Origin: Pelomicrobium sp036803785
Lineage (GTDB): Bacteria > Pseudomonadota > Gammaproteobacteria > Burkholderiales > UBA6910
Direction of reading: 5' to 3'
NCBI RefSeq assembly: GCF_036803785.1
Contig: NZ_DAIRTR010000052.1
Span: 1-19,100, forward strand
Length of the DNA stretch: 19,100 nt
The notes beneath the pieces are model-generated. The model worked only from the letters and a program-made list of their open reading frames with translations. It had not been told where the DNA came from and ran no database searches. The translations under genes and the position numbers were made by a program. Within the stretch, counting starts at the first letter, position 1. Every line of letters begins with the position of its first letter. Below, in pieces: positions 1-8,473 of the stretch.

Positions 1-78
1 TGGTGAAATTGGTAGACACGCCGTCTTGAGGGGGCGGTGGCGAAAGCCGTGTGAGTTCGAGTCTCACCGTCGGCACCA
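1..78 (+). tRNA. tRNA-Leu (anticodon GAG), 5' end missing
   Basis: The window opens inside a tRNA gene at about tRNA position 8, so the first seven bases of the acceptor stem lie outside. The D-arm (GTGAAATTGGTAGAC), an anticodon stem CCGTC/GGCGG around the loop TTGAGGG, a long class II variable arm (GTGGCGAAAGCC), the T-arm with GTTCGAGTC, and an encoded CCA at 76-78 are all visible. Loop positions 34-36 read GAG, giving leucine. The 3' acceptor strand CGTCGGC predicts GCCGACG just before the window. A tRNA-Leu gene directly before nuoA is an arrangement I associate with betaproteobacteria. Confidence 0.96.
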
Positions 79-86
79 CAGGTTCC

Positions 87-125
87 GCCCGAGCGTTCCC
101 CGGAATTTCCCGGGCGCGGGCGGGC
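87..125 (+). other. Nested GC-rich stem-loop between tRNA-Leu and nuoA
   Basis: An outer stem GCCCG (87-91) can pair with CGGGC (121-125). Inside it CCCGG (99-103) pairs with CCGGG (110-114) around a 6-base loop. No T-run follows, so it is not a typical intrinsic terminator. It could help tRNA 3' processing, weaken read-through from the tRNA into nuo, or be a chance product of high GC. I found no convincing sigma70 promoter between here and nuoA at 216, so nuo transcription may begin upstream of the tRNA or from a non-consensus promoter in 126-215. Confidence 0.3.
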
Positions 126-215
126 ACCAAGCCTACAAGTGATGCTGCGGTGCTCTGAAGTATTGCCCGCGAGATGCGAGAGCGAAGCGGGCTCTCCCGC
201 GACGGCAGGAAGCGG

Positions 216-584
216 ATGCTCGAAAACTATTTTCCGATCCTGATGTTCATTTTGGTGGGGCTCGCAGTGGGCGTAGTTCCCATCGCGATAGGCTGGTTGG
301 CCAGCACGGCCCTTGGCGTCAACCGCCCAGACAGCGAGAAGCTCTCTCCCTACGAGTGCGGTTTCGAGGCCTTTGAAGACGCCCGGATGAAATTCGACGT
401 GCGCTACTACCTGGTGGCGATCCTGTTCATCCTGTTCGACCTGGAAATTGCCTTCCTTTTTCCTTGGGCGGTGGTGCTGGAGGAGATCGGGTTGTTTGGC
501 TTCGTCGCCATGCTGCTGTTTCTGGGAATTCTCGTCGTGGGGTTCATTTACGAGTGGATGAAGGGTGCGCTGGAGTGGGAGTAG
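216..584 (+). CDS. nuoA: NADH-quinone oxidoreductase subunit A
   Basis: This is a 122-residue membrane subunit of complex I, in the membrane arm near the quinone tunnel. Three hydrophobic segments are visible, at about residues 6-30, 66-86 and 90-111. The conserved loop KLSPYECGFE (42-51, with Cys48) and the acidic FDLEIAF in helix 2 are the family signature. I start it at ATG 216 because family members begin with a MLENY-like N-terminus and AGGA at 207-210 sits five bases upstream. An in-frame ATG at 174 would add 14 charged residues not expected in the family. It is the first gene of the nuo operon, and nuoB follows after 86 bp. Confidence 0.97.
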   Translation: MLENYFPILMFILVGLAVGVVPIAIGWLASTALGVNRPDSEKLSPYECGFEAFEDARMKFDVRYYLVAILFILFDLEIAFLFPWAVVLEEIGLFGFVAMLLFLGILVVGFIYEWMKGALEWE

Positions 585-670
585 GCGGTTGTGCTGGGGG
601 TGCAAAACCCCGCGGGGTCGAGAAGCGGACGCCGGACTTCTCCCCACTGGCAATCCGGGGGTAAGAGGCC

Positions 671-1147
671 ATGGGCGCTGAAAACCTGCTGGAAAGAGGC
701 TTCATCACGACGACCGCGGACAGGTTGATCAACTGGACCCGCACCGGGAGCCTGTGGCCCATGACCTTCGGGCTCGCCTGCTGCGCGGTTGAAATGATGC
801 ACGCCGGTGCGTCGCGCTACGACCTGGATCGCTTCGGGGTCGTGTTCCGGCCCAGCCCGCGCCAGTCGGACGTGATGATCGTCGCTGGCACTCTGTGCAA
901 CAAGATGGCTCCGGCCTTGCGCAAGGTCTACGACCAGATGGCGGAGCCGCGCTGGGTAATATCCATGGGATCCTGTGCCAATGGTGGCGGCTATTACCAC
1001 TATTCCTATTCGGTGGTGCGCGGCTGTGACCGCATCGTGCCGGTGGACATCTATGTTCCCGGTTGTCCGCCCACTGCGGAAGCACTGCTCTACGGCGTGA
1101 TACAGCTGCAGAACAAGATCAAGCGCACCAACACTATCGCACGCTGA
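671..1147 (+). CDS. nuoB: NADH-quinone oxidoreductase subunit B (cluster N2)
   Basis: This 158-residue connecting-arm subunit carries the terminal [4Fe-4S] cluster N2, which passes electrons to quinone. The ligands are visible as the tandem pair Cys37-Cys38 (GLACCAVEMM), Cys102 (MGSCANGGGYYH) and Cys132 (YVPGCPPTAEALLYG). The N-terminal TADRLINWTRTGSLWPMTFG is strongly typical of betaproteobacterial and mitochondrial NuoB. AGAGG at 664-668 just before the ATG serves as ribosome binding site. The 86-bp gap before it contains the palindrome CCCCGCGGGG (608-617) and no recognisable gene. nuoC starts 4 bases after the stop. Confidence 0.98.
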   Translation: MGAENLLERGFITTTADRLINWTRTGSLWPMTFGLACCAVEMMHAGASRYDLDRFGVVFRPSPRQSDVMIVAGTLCNKMAPALRKVYDQMAEPRWVISMGSCANGGGYYHYSYSVVRGCDRIVPVDIYVPGCPPTAEALLYGVIQLQNKIKRTNTIAR

Positions 1148-1151
1148 GTCC

Positions 1152-1787
1152 ATGACCTCCCGGCTCGACACGCTTGCCCAGGCCCTGCAGGATGTCCTCG
1201 GGACGAAGGTCAAGTCCCTGAAAAGAGCGCTGGGAGAGCTCACTCTCACGGTTGCCTCTGCAGACTTGCTGGAAGCGATGCGTGCACTGCGCGATGATGC
1301 GCGCTTACGCTTCGAGCAGTTGATCGATCTGTGCGGCGTCGATTACCGGGACTACAAGAACGGCCTATGGGAAGGCCAGCGCTTCGCCGTCGTCTATCAT
1401 CTCCTCTCCCTCACCCATAACTGGCGACTGCGGGTGCGCACCTTTGCCGAAAGCGGCGAATTCCCGGTGCTCGATTCGGTGGTGGAGCTGTGGCCTTCAG
1501 CCAACTGGTACGAGCGCGAGGCCTTCGATCTGTTCGGCATCGTTTTCACTGGCCACCCGGACCTGCGTCGCATCCTCACAGATTACGGCTTCATCGGTCA
1601 TCCGTTCCGCAAGGACTTTCCCCTGTCCGGCCACGTGGAGATGCGCTATGACCCCGACCTGCAGCGGGTGATCTACCAGCCCGTCACCATCGAGCCCCGG
1701 GAGATCGTGCCGCGCATTGTCCGGGAAGAGACCTACGCGGACATCGGCACTCACCAGGAAGCGCCCCGGGCGCCGGGTGTCCAATGA
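1152..1787 (+). CDS. nuoC: NADH-quinone oxidoreductase subunit C
   Basis: This is a 211-residue peripheral-arm subunit (30-kDa family) that packs against NuoD near the quinone site and holds no cofactor. The family signature lies at about residues 119-157: WYEREAFDLFGIVF, then GHPDLRRILTDYGF and GHPFRKDFPLSG. Here it is a separate gene, not the NuoCD fusion seen in E. coli. Length is normal. It starts 4 bases after nuoB. Its stop TGA overlaps an ATG at 1784 that opens a small frame running almost to nuoD. Confidence 0.97.
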   Translation: MTSRLDTLAQALQDVLGTKVKSLKRALGELTLTVASADLLEAMRALRDDARLRFEQLIDLCGVDYRDYKNGLWEGQRFAVVYHLLSLTHNWRLRVRTFAESGEFPVLDSVVELWPSANWYEREAFDLFGIVFTGHPDLRRILTDYGFIGHPFRKDFPLSGHVEMRYDPDLQRVIYQPVTIEPREIVPRIVREETYADIGTHQEAPRAPGVQ

Positions 1788-1942
1788 GGGCGAGGGCATC
1801 CATGGCCGAGAATCACGGGCACAGGCTGAATTTGAGCGCCGACTGCGCTACGTGCTTAACTTCTTCCGCCCAAAGGTTGGCCTTCGAAACTGAGCTTCGG
1901 CGGCGGTGCGCATCAGCCGTGCTTTCTGGAAGGGATTATTGA
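1784..1942 (+). CDS. Possible 52-residue small ORF between nuoC and nuoD (doubtful)
   Basis: ATG 1784 overlaps the nuoC stop as ATGA, and the frame ends at TGA 1940-1942, two bases before nuoD ATG 1945. An internal ATG at 1802 follows GAGGGCGAGGG, which could bind ribosomes. From that ATG the peptide begins MAENHGHRLNLSADCATC. I recognise no family. Codon choice is unlike the neighbours, with several AGG, TTA and TCT codons and only about two thirds of third positions G or C. It may be a real coupling leader peptide, a decayed remnant of a duplicated nuoD start, or chance. Position, not content, is the only argument for it. Confidence 0.2.
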   Translation: MRARASMAENHGHRLNLSADCATCLTSSAQRLAFETELRRRCASAVLSGRDY

Positions 1943-1944
1943 GC

Positions 1945-3198
1945 ATGGCCGAAATCAGGAACTACACGCTCAATTTCGGTCCCCAGCACCCAGCTGCCCA
2001 TGGGGTGCTGCGCTTGGTCCTGGAGTTGGACGGGGAGGTAATCCAGCGGGCCGACCCTCACATCGGCCTCCTGCACCGGGCCACTGAGAAGCTTGCCGAG
2101 CATAAGACCTATATCCAGTCGGTTCCGTACATGGACCGACTGGATTACGTATCCATGATGGCCAACGAGCACGCTTATGTGCTGGCCATCGAAAAGCTGC
2201 TGGGAATCGACGTGCCGATCCGGGCCCAGTACATCCGCGTCATGTTCGATGAGATCACGCGCATCCTGAACCACCTGCTGTGGCTCGGGGCCCACGGCCT
2301 GGATATCGGCGCCATGACCGTGTTCCTCTATTGCTTCCGCGAGCGTGAGGATTTGATGGACTGCTACGAGGCGGTGTCCGGGGCGCGAATGCACGCGGCC
2401 TATTACCGCCCCGGTGGGGTCTACCGGGACTTGCCCGACCGCATGCCCCAATACCAGCCCTCCAGCATTCGCAGCGAAGCGGAGGTGAGAAGACTCAACG
2501 AAAACCGGCAGGGGTCGCTGCTCGATTTCATTGAAGATTTCACCGAGCGCTTCCCCAAGTGCGTGGACGAATACGAAACCCTGCTTACCGACAACCGCAT
2601 CTGGAAGCAGCGCACCGTCGGCATCGGGGTGGTGTCGCCGGAGCGGGCATTGGCTCTGGGCTTCACTGGCCCTATGCTGCGTGGCTCGGGTGTTGCTTGG
2701 GATCTGCGCAAGAAGCAGCCCTACGAGGTGTATGACCGCCTGCAGTTCGATATCCCGGTCGGGACCAATGGCGACTGCTACGATCGTTACCTGGTGCGCA
2801 TCGAGGAGATGCGTCAATCGAACCGCATCATCAAGCAGTGCGTTGACTGGCTGCGCAAGAATCCCGGACCGGTAATGATCGACAACCACAAGGTGGCCCC
2901 GCCTCCACGGGTCAAGATGAAGGAGAACATGGAGGAGCTGATCCATCACTTCAAGCTCTTCACCGAAGGGGTGCACGTGCCCGAGGGCGAGGCGTACGCT
3001 GCAGTGGAGGCACCGAAAGGGGAATTCGGCATCTACCTGATTTCCGACGGCGCCAACAAGCCATACCGCATGAAGATCCGCGCACCTGGCTTTCCCCACC
3101 TGGCGGCAATGGACGAGATGGCCAAGGGTCACATGATCGCCGATGTGGTGGCGATCATCGGCACCATGGACATCGTGTTCGGCGAGATCGATCGGTGA
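1945..3198 (+). CDS. nuoD: NADH-quinone oxidoreductase subunit D
   Basis: This 417-residue 49-kDa subunit is related to the large subunit of NiFe hydrogenases. With NuoB it forms the quinone reduction site. The N-terminus NYTLNFGPQHPAAHGVLRL carries the quinone-site His19, and MDRLDYV carries the matching Tyr68, by alignment with the Thermus subunit. DPHIGLLHRATEKLAE and the C-terminal DIVFGEIDR are also conserved. I start at ATG 1945 because family members begin MAEIRNYTLNFGPQHP. A GTG at 1906 in the same frame would add 13 unconserved residues. The upstream AGGG (1931-1934) is rather distant, so translation may depend partly on ribosomes arriving from upstream. Confidence 0.97.
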   Translation: MAEIRNYTLNFGPQHPAAHGVLRLVLELDGEVIQRADPHIGLLHRATEKLAEHKTYIQSVPYMDRLDYVSMMANEHAYVLAIEKLLGIDVPIRAQYIRVMFDEITRILNHLLWLGAHGLDIGAMTVFLYCFREREDLMDCYEAVSGARMHAAYYRPGGVYRDLPDRMPQYQPSSIRSEAEVRRLNENRQGSLLDFIEDFTERFPKCVDEYETLLTDNRIWKQRTVGIGVVSPERALALGFTGPMLRGSGVAWDLRKKQPYEVYDRLQFDIPVGTNGDCYDRYLVRIEEMRQSNRIIKQCVDWLRKNPGPVMIDNHKVAPPPRVKMKENMEELIHHFKLFTEGVHVPEGEAYAAVEAPKGEFGIYLISDGANKPYRMKIRAPGFPHLAAMDEMAKGHMIADVVAIIGTMDIVFGEIDR

Positions 3199-3205
3199 GC
3201 GCCCG

Positions 3206-3700
3206 ATGAACGCTCCCATGATCCTTTCCCCCGCGGCCCTGGCCAAGATCGATCGGGCCTTGGCTAAGTATCCTCCCGACCAGAGACGGTCGGCGGTGAT
3301 GGCGGCGCTCACCGTCGCCCAGGAGGAAAAAGGGTGGCTCTCCAAGGAAACCATGGAGTTCGTCGCTCAGTATCTAGGCATGCCGCCCATTGCGGTGTTC
3401 GAAGTGGCCAGCTTCTACACCATGTATAACTTGGAGCCGGTGGGTCGCCACAAGATCACTATCTGCACCAACCTGCCATGCGCCCTGCAGGGCGCTCTGG
3501 AGGCCGCGGAGCACTTGAAGAGAAAGCTCGGGATCGACTTTGACCAAACCACTCCGGATGGGCAGTTCACGCTCAAGGAGGGCGAATGTTTCGGCGCCTG
3601 TGGCGACGCACCGGTATGTCTGCACAACGACAAGCGCATGATGTCGTTCATGACACCTGACAAGCTTGATGCGTGGATCGAAGAGCTGAAGGACAAATGA
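3206..3700 (+). CDS. nuoE: NADH-quinone oxidoreductase subunit E (cluster N1a)
   Basis: This 164-residue 24-kDa subunit of the NADH-input module has a thioredoxin-like fold and holds the [2Fe-2S] cluster N1a. The ligands are visible as Cys87-x4-Cys92 (TICTNLPCALQG) and Cys128-x3-Cys132 (GECFGACGDAPVC); Cys138 is extra. The N-terminal helical part contains YPPDQRRSAVMAAL. ATG 3206 is 7 bases after the nuoD stop and gives a normal length; ATG 3218 is a possible alternative, four residues shorter. The end overlaps nuoF through ATGA at 3697-3700, which suggests translational coupling. Confidence 0.97.
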   Translation: MNAPMILSPAALAKIDRALAKYPPDQRRSAVMAALTVAQEEKGWLSKETMEFVAQYLGMPPIAVFEVASFYTMYNLEPVGRHKITICTNLPCALQGALEAAEHLKRKLGIDFDQTTPDGQFTLKEGECFGACGDAPVCLHNDKRMMSFMTPDKLDAWIEELKDK

Positions 3701-5010
3701 ACGCGCCCCTTCCTCCCTTTCCGCCCGATGCCTACGGTCCCGACGCCATCATCCTCAAAGGCCTGAACGGCCTGAACTGGCGCCTCAAGGACTACGAGAG
3801 CCGCGACGGCTACAAGGCCTTGAGGAAGATTCTGACCGAGAAGATCCCGCCAGAGGCGGTGATCAACGAGGTGAAGAAGTCCGCCTTGCGCGGTCGGGGA
3901 GGGGCGGGCTTCCCCACGGGCCTCAAGTGGAGCTTCATGCCCAAGGGCTACCAGGGCCAGAAGTACCTGGTGTGCAACTCCGATGAAGGGGAGCCCGGAA
4001 CCTTCAAGGACCGGGATATCCTGCGCTATAACCCCCACATCGTGATCGAGGGCATGGCCATCGCCGCCTACGCCATGGGTATCAGCGTGGGCTACAACTA
4101 CATCCATGGCGAGATTTGGGAAGTTTATGAGCGCTTCGAGGAAGCGCTGGAAGAGGCTTACCAGGCAGGGTACTTGGGCAAGAACATCCTGGGGTCGGAC
4201 TTCAGTTTCGATCTGTACGCCCATCACGGCTGGGGGGCCTACATCTGCGGCGAAGAGACCGCCCTGCTGGAATCCCTGGAGGGGAAGAAGGGTCTACCCC
4301 GGTTCAAGCCGCCATTCCCCGCCACCTACGGCCTGTACGGCAAGCCCACCACTATCAACAACACGGAGACCTTCGCCGCCGTGCCCTGGATCGTCCTTCA
4401 CGGTGGCGACGCCTTCGTGGCGCTGGGGCGGCCCAACAACGGGGGCACCAAGATCTTCTCGGTGTCGGGCCATGTGAACCGTCCCGGCAACTACGAGCTG
4501 CGGCTCGGCACGCCGTTTGCCAAGCTCCTGGAGATGGCGGGCGGAGTGCGCGGCGGGCGTAAGCTCAAGGCCGTGATCCCGGGTGGCTCTTCCATGCCGG
4601 TGCTGCCGGGTGAGGTGATGCTTGCCACCGACATGGACTACGATTCCATCGCCAAGGCGGGCTCCATGCTCGGTTCCGGTGCAGTAATCGTCATGGACGA
4701 GACCACCTGCATGGTGCGGGCCCTGCGCCGCCTGTCTTATTTCTACTTCGAGGAATCCTGCGGCCAGTGCACCCCCTGTCGCGAGGGCACCGGCTGGCTT
4801 TACCGGGTGGTGGATCGTATCGAGACAGGCCGCGGCAAACCTGAGGATCTTGACCTGCTGCTCTCGGTGGCGGACAACATCCTGGGGCGCACCATCTGCG
4901 CCCTCGGGGATGCGGCGGCGTTGCCGGTCAAGAGCTTCGTGACCCACTTCCGCAGCGAGTTCGAGTACCACATCGAACACAAGCGGTGCTTGGTGCAATC
5001 GTCGATTTGA
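3697..5010 (+). CDS. nuoF: NADH-quinone oxidoreductase subunit F (NADH/FMN site, cluster N3)
   Basis: This 437-residue 51-kDa subunit is where NADH is oxidised by FMN. The glycine-rich nucleotide loop RGRGGAGFPTGLKWSF lies at 65-80, followed by CNSDEGEPGTFKDRD (93-107) and AYICGEETALLESLEG (181-196) of the FMN/NADH pocket. The [4Fe-4S] cluster N3 ligands are Cys355, Cys358 and Cys361 (ESCGQCTPCREGTGW) plus Cys401. The start at ATG 3697 is chosen over an upstream in-frame ATG at 3673, because the family begins close to this point and the ATG overlaps the nuoE stop. Intact and of normal length. Confidence 0.98.
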   Translation: MNAPLPPFPPDAYGPDAIILKGLNGLNWRLKDYESRDGYKALRKILTEKIPPEAVINEVKKSALRGRGGAGFPTGLKWSFMPKGYQGQKYLVCNSDEGEPGTFKDRDILRYNPHIVIEGMAIAAYAMGISVGYNYIHGEIWEVYERFEEALEEAYQAGYLGKNILGSDFSFDLYAHHGWGAYICGEETALLESLEGKKGLPRFKPPFPATYGLYGKPTTINNTETFAAVPWIVLHGGDAFVALGRPNNGGTKIFSVSGHVNRPGNYELRLGTPFAKLLEMAGGVRGGRKLKAVIPGGSSMPVLPGEVMLATDMDYDSIAKAGSMLGSGAVIVMDETTCMVRALRRLSYFYFEESCGQCTPCREGTGWLYRVVDRIETGRGKPEDLDLLLSVADNILGRTICALGDAAALPVKSFVTHFRSEFEYHIEHKRCLVQSSI

Positions 5011-5041
5011 GGGGGTGTGCCGGGTGGATCGACCGAACGTG

Positions 5042-7414
5042 ATGATCGCGCTGGAGATCGACGGCAGACCGGTGGAAGTGCCCGCCGGCAGCACCGTGAT
5101 GGAGGCGGCCAACCAGCTCGGGATCTACATCCCTTACTTTTGCTATCACAAGAAGTTGTCGATCGCCGCCAACTGCCGCATGTGCCTGGTGGAGGTGGAA
5201 AAGGCGCCCAAACCTCTGCCCGCATGCGCCACGCCTGTCGCCTCCGGCATGAAGGTCTACACCCATTCGGCCGTGGCACGCAAAGCCCAGGCGGGGGTCA
5301 TGGAGTTCCTGCTCATCAATCACCCCCTCGATTGCCCCATCTGCGATCAGGGCGGCGAGTGCCAGCTCCAGGATCTGGCGGTGGGCTACGGCATGTCCGC
5401 GTCCCGCTACGAAGAGCCCAAGCGGGTCGTGACTAACAAGAACCTGGGTCCCCTGATCGCCACCGACATGACCCGCTGCATCCACTGCACCCGCTGCGTG
5501 CGCTTCGGACAGGAGATCGCCGGAATCATGGAGCTTGGCATGGCCAACCGGGGGGAGCACGCCGAGATTCTCACTTTCATGGGCAAGACGGTGGACTCCG
5601 AACTCTCTGGCAACGTGATCGACCTCTGTCCCGTTGGGGCCCTGACCAGCAAACCCTTTCGCTACACCGCGCGCCCCTGGGAACTCGCCCGGCGCCGTTC
5701 CGTGAGCCCCCACGACGGACTCGGTGCCAACCTGGTGGTGCAGGTAAAGGGCGACCGGGTGATGCGGGTGTTACCCCGGGAGAACGAGGAAGTGAACGAG
5801 TGCTGGCTCGCCGACCGGGACCGGTTTTCCTATGAGGCGCTCAACAGCGAGGAGCGCCTGACCGAACCCATGATCAAGCGCGGTGAGGAATGGGTTCCCG
5901 CAAGCTGGCAGGAGGCTCTGGAGCTCACGGTGAGCGCCCTCGATCGCATTCGCCGGGAGCACGGGGCACAGGCCATCGGGGCGCTCCTGTCCCCCCACAG
6001 CACTCTGGAGGAGCTCTACCTCGCGCAGAAGCTCGCCCGCGGGCTGGGCACCGGCAACGTGGATCACCGGCTGCGCCAGTGCGACTTCAGCCTGGATCCC
6101 CACCTCAAGGGCGTTCCCTGGCTGGGCCGCCCGGTAGCGTCCCTGGATCGGCTCAAGGCGGCCCTGGTGGTGGGCAGTACCCTGCGCAAAGATCATCCGC
6201 TGCTTGCCCACCGGCTGCGCCAGGCGGTGAAGCGGGGGGCGGAACTGAGCGTAGTGAACCCGGTGGGCGACGATCTCCTGACCCGGGTCGCCCAGGAGCT
6301 GATCGTGGCGCCCCAGGCCATGGTCCAGGTCCTGGGGCAGATCCTCAAGGCCCTAGCTCAGGGACAGGACGGTAAACTTCCCGCCGAGGTGGCGCGGGCC
6401 ATCGCGCCCCTCGAAATCTCAGGGGCAGCGCGGGCCATTGCCGAGAGCCTCGCCCGCGGCGACGCTTCTGCCGTATTGCTGGGTAACCTCGCCCAGCACC
6501 ACCCGCGTTACGGCGCTTTGCATTTCCTTGCCCAGTGGATCGCCGAACTCTCTGGCGCGAGCTTCGGTGTGCTGGGAGAAGCCGCCAATAGCGTGGGCGC
6601 CTACCTGGCGGGGGCGATCCCCCACCGTGGCGCCCTGGGCACTGCCGCCATTTCGGGAATGAACGCTCGGGATATGCTTGCCGCGCCGCGCCGCGCCTAT
6701 CTGGTGCTCAATCTGGAGCCGGCGCTGGATGCCTACGACGCCCGCCAGGCGGACCTCGCCCTGGCGAGCGCCGAGTTCACGGTTGCCCTCACGAGCTTCC
6801 GCAGCGCAGCACTGACGCGGGCCCACGTATGGCTGCCGATCGCACCGTTTACCGAAACCCCGGGCACCTTCGTCAATACGGAAGGGCGTATCCAATCGTT
6901 CCATGCCGTAGTGCGTCCCCAGGGCGACGCCCGCCCGGCGTGGAAGGTGCTGCGCGTGCTGGGCAGCCTGCTCGGGCTGCCAGGCTTCGATTACGAAACC
7001 ATCGAGGAGGTCCGTGCCGAGGCGATCCCGCCGGAAGGGGCAGCGGCCTACCTGGACAACCGGGTCGAGGGCTTTCTACTAGCTGAGCTCGACCAACCGC
7101 GCGAGGCCCTGCAGCGGATCGGGGAGGTGAGGATTTACGACGCTGACCCGATCGTGCGCCGGGCACGTAGCCTGCAGCGAACCCGTGATGCGGCACCGCC
7201 GGTGGCGTCGATGAATGGCGCGCTGATGCAGCGGCTCGGGCTCAAGGAAGGCGAGCGGGCGAGGATCGTCCAGGCGGGAGGCAGCGCGGAGCTGGAGGTG
7301 GTGCGGGACGATCGTCTGCCCCAGGCTTGCGTGCGAGTGCCTGCAGCTCATTCCCTCACTCGGAATCTGGGCGGCCTGCTGGACACGGTGAGCGTGGAAC
7401 GCTTGCCCTCGTAG
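5042..7414 (+). CDS. nuoG: NADH-quinone oxidoreductase subunit G (clusters N1b, N4, N5)
   Basis: This 790-residue 75-kDa subunit relays electrons from NuoF towards NuoI. Ligands for N1b are Cys34, Cys45, Cys48 and Cys62; for N5 His94, Cys98, Cys101 and Cys107; for N4 Cys146, Cys149, Cys152 and Cys196. The next stretch (RRRSVSPHDGLGAN, 217-230) has no CxxCxxxC, so cluster N7 of the E. coli type is absent, as in mitochondria and most bacteria. A molybdopterin-oxidoreductase-like domain follows without catalytic cofactor motifs. The start is uncertain: ATG 5042 fits the family N-terminus, but GTG 5024, 8 bases after the good GAGGGGGTG motif (5009-5017), would add six residues, and GTG 5039 is adjacent. 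Confidence 0.96.
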   Translation: MIALEIDGRPVEVPAGSTVMEAANQLGIYIPYFCYHKKLSIAANCRMCLVEVEKAPKPLPACATPVASGMKVYTHSAVARKAQAGVMEFLLINHPLDCPICDQGGECQLQDLAVGYGMSASRYEEPKRVVTNKNLGPLIATDMTRCIHCTRCVRFGQEIAGIMELGMANRGEHAEILTFMGKTVDSELSGNVIDLCPVGALTSKPFRYTARPWELARRRSVSPHDGLGANLVVQVKGDRVMRVLPRENEEVNECWLADRDRFSYEALNSEERLTEPMIKRGEEWVPASWQEALELTVSALDRIRREHGAQAIGALLSPHSTLEELYLAQKLARGLGTGNVDHRLRQCDFSLDPHLKGVPWLGRPVASLDRLKAALVVGSTLRKDHPLLAHRLRQAVKRGAELSVVNPVGDDLLTRVAQELIVAPQAMVQVLGQILKALAQGQDGKLPAEVARAIAPLEISGAARAIAESLARGDASAVLLGNLAQHHPRYGALHFLAQWIAELSGASFGVLGEAANSVGAYLAGAIPHRGALGTAAISGMNARDMLAAPRRAYLVLNLEPALDAYDARQADLALASAEFTVALTSFRSAALTRAHVWLPIAPFTETPGTFVNTEGRIQSFHAVVRPQGDARPAWKVLRVLGSLLGLPGFDYETIEEVRAEAIPPEGAAAYLDNRVEGFLLAELDQPREALQRIGEVRIYDADPIVRRARSLQRTRDAAPPVASMNGALMQRLGLKEGERARIVQAGGSAELEVVRDDRLPQACVRVPAAHSLTRNLGGLLDTVSVERLPS

Positions 7415-7432
7415 CGGAATGAGGCGAAGCCG

Positions 7433-8458
7433 ATGACCTTTTTCGAAGAGCTTTTTGGGCCCACTTGGCCTGCGGTCTGGACACTGGCCAAGATCGTGGC
7501 GATCGTCGTGCCCTTGCTTCTGTGCGTGGCCTACCTCACCTACGCCGAGCGTAAGGTGATCGGCTACATGCAGGTACGTCTCGGCCCGAACCGGGTGGGC
7601 CCTAAGGGATGGCTCCAGCCCATCGCCGACGCGTTCAAGCTCCTGCTCAAGGAAATCGTCATCCCCAGTGGGGCCAATAGGCTCTTGTTCATCCTGGCTC
7701 CGGTACTATCCATCATGCCAGCCTTGGCGGCGTGGGCGGTGGTACCCTTCGACCCCAACCTGGTGCTGGCCGACATTGACGCTGGGTTGCTGTACGTGAT
7801 GGCGCTCACTTCGATGGGGGTCTACGGCATCATCGTCGCCGGATGGGCATCCAATTCCAAGTATGCCTTCCTCGGCGCCATGCGCTCAGCGGCCCAAATT
7901 GTCTCCTACGAGATTGCCATGGGCTTCGCCTTGGTGGGCGTGCTGATGGCAGCGGGTAGCCTCAACCTGGTGGAAATCGTCAAGGGTCAGGAGGGGGGCG
8001 GTTTCTGGTCCTGGAACCTGATCCCTCTGTTTCCCTTGTTCCTGGTGTACTTCATCTCGGGGGTGGCGGAGACCAACCGGCTGCCCTTCGACGTGGCGGA
8101 AGGCGAATCAGAGATTGTGGCCGGCTTCCATGTGGAATACTCGGGCATGGCCTTCGCCGTCTTCTTCCTCGCCGAGTACGCCAACATGATCCTGGTGGGG
8201 GCTCTTGCCTCGGTGATGTTTCTGGGAGGGTGGCTGCCGCCCTTCAATGTCGCGCCGTTTACCTGGATACCCGGCTTTGTCTGGTTCCTGATCAAGGTGG
8301 CGTTCATGGTGTTTCTCTTCCTGTGGTTCCGCGCCACCTTCCCGCGCTACCGCTATGACCAGATCATGCGCCTCGGCTGGAAGGTATTCATTCCCGTGAC
8401 CCTGGTGTGGATCGTATTGGTAGGGGCGCTCATGCAGACGCCCCTCTGGGTGTGGTGA
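7433..8458 (+). CDS. nuoH: NADH-quinone oxidoreductase subunit H
   Basis: This is a 341-residue integral membrane subunit (ND1 family) that forms the mouth of the quinone chamber and links the peripheral arm to the proton-pumping arm. About eight hydrophobic segments are visible. Conserved motifs are YLTYAERKVIGYMQVRLGPN (about 34-53) with NRVGPKG just after, then the acidic loop AETNRLPFDVAEGESEIVAG, and RATFPRYRYDQIMRLGWK near the C-terminus. ATG 7433 lies 18 bp after nuoG, with GAGGCGA as a plausible ribosome site. Length is normal. Confidence 0.98.
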   Translation: MTFFEELFGPTWPAVWTLAKIVAIVVPLLLCVAYLTYAERKVIGYMQVRLGPNRVGPKGWLQPIADAFKLLLKEIVIPSGANRLLFILAPVLSIMPALAAWAVVPFDPNLVLADIDAGLLYVMALTSMGVYGIIVAGWASNSKYAFLGAMRSAAQIVSYEIAMGFALVGVLMAAGSLNLVEIVKGQEGGGFWSWNLIPLFPLFLVYFISGVAETNRLPFDVAEGESEIVAGFHVEYSGMAFAVFFLAEYANMILVGALASVMFLGGWLPPFNVAPFTWIPGFVWFLIKVAFMVFLFLWFRATFPRYRYDQIMRLGWKVFIPVTLVWIVLVGALMQTPLWVW

Positions 8459-8473
8459 TTCCGGGAGGGCGTC

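Noticed and set aside
548..1249. Minus-strand open frame opposite nuoB
   Set aside because: nuoB is highly conserved on the other strand. No signature is seen in the shadow frame.
1936..3354. Long minus-strand open frame opposite nuoD
   Set aside because: It mirrors a well-conserved nuoD. Its translation shows no family features, and it is explained by high GC at third codon positions.
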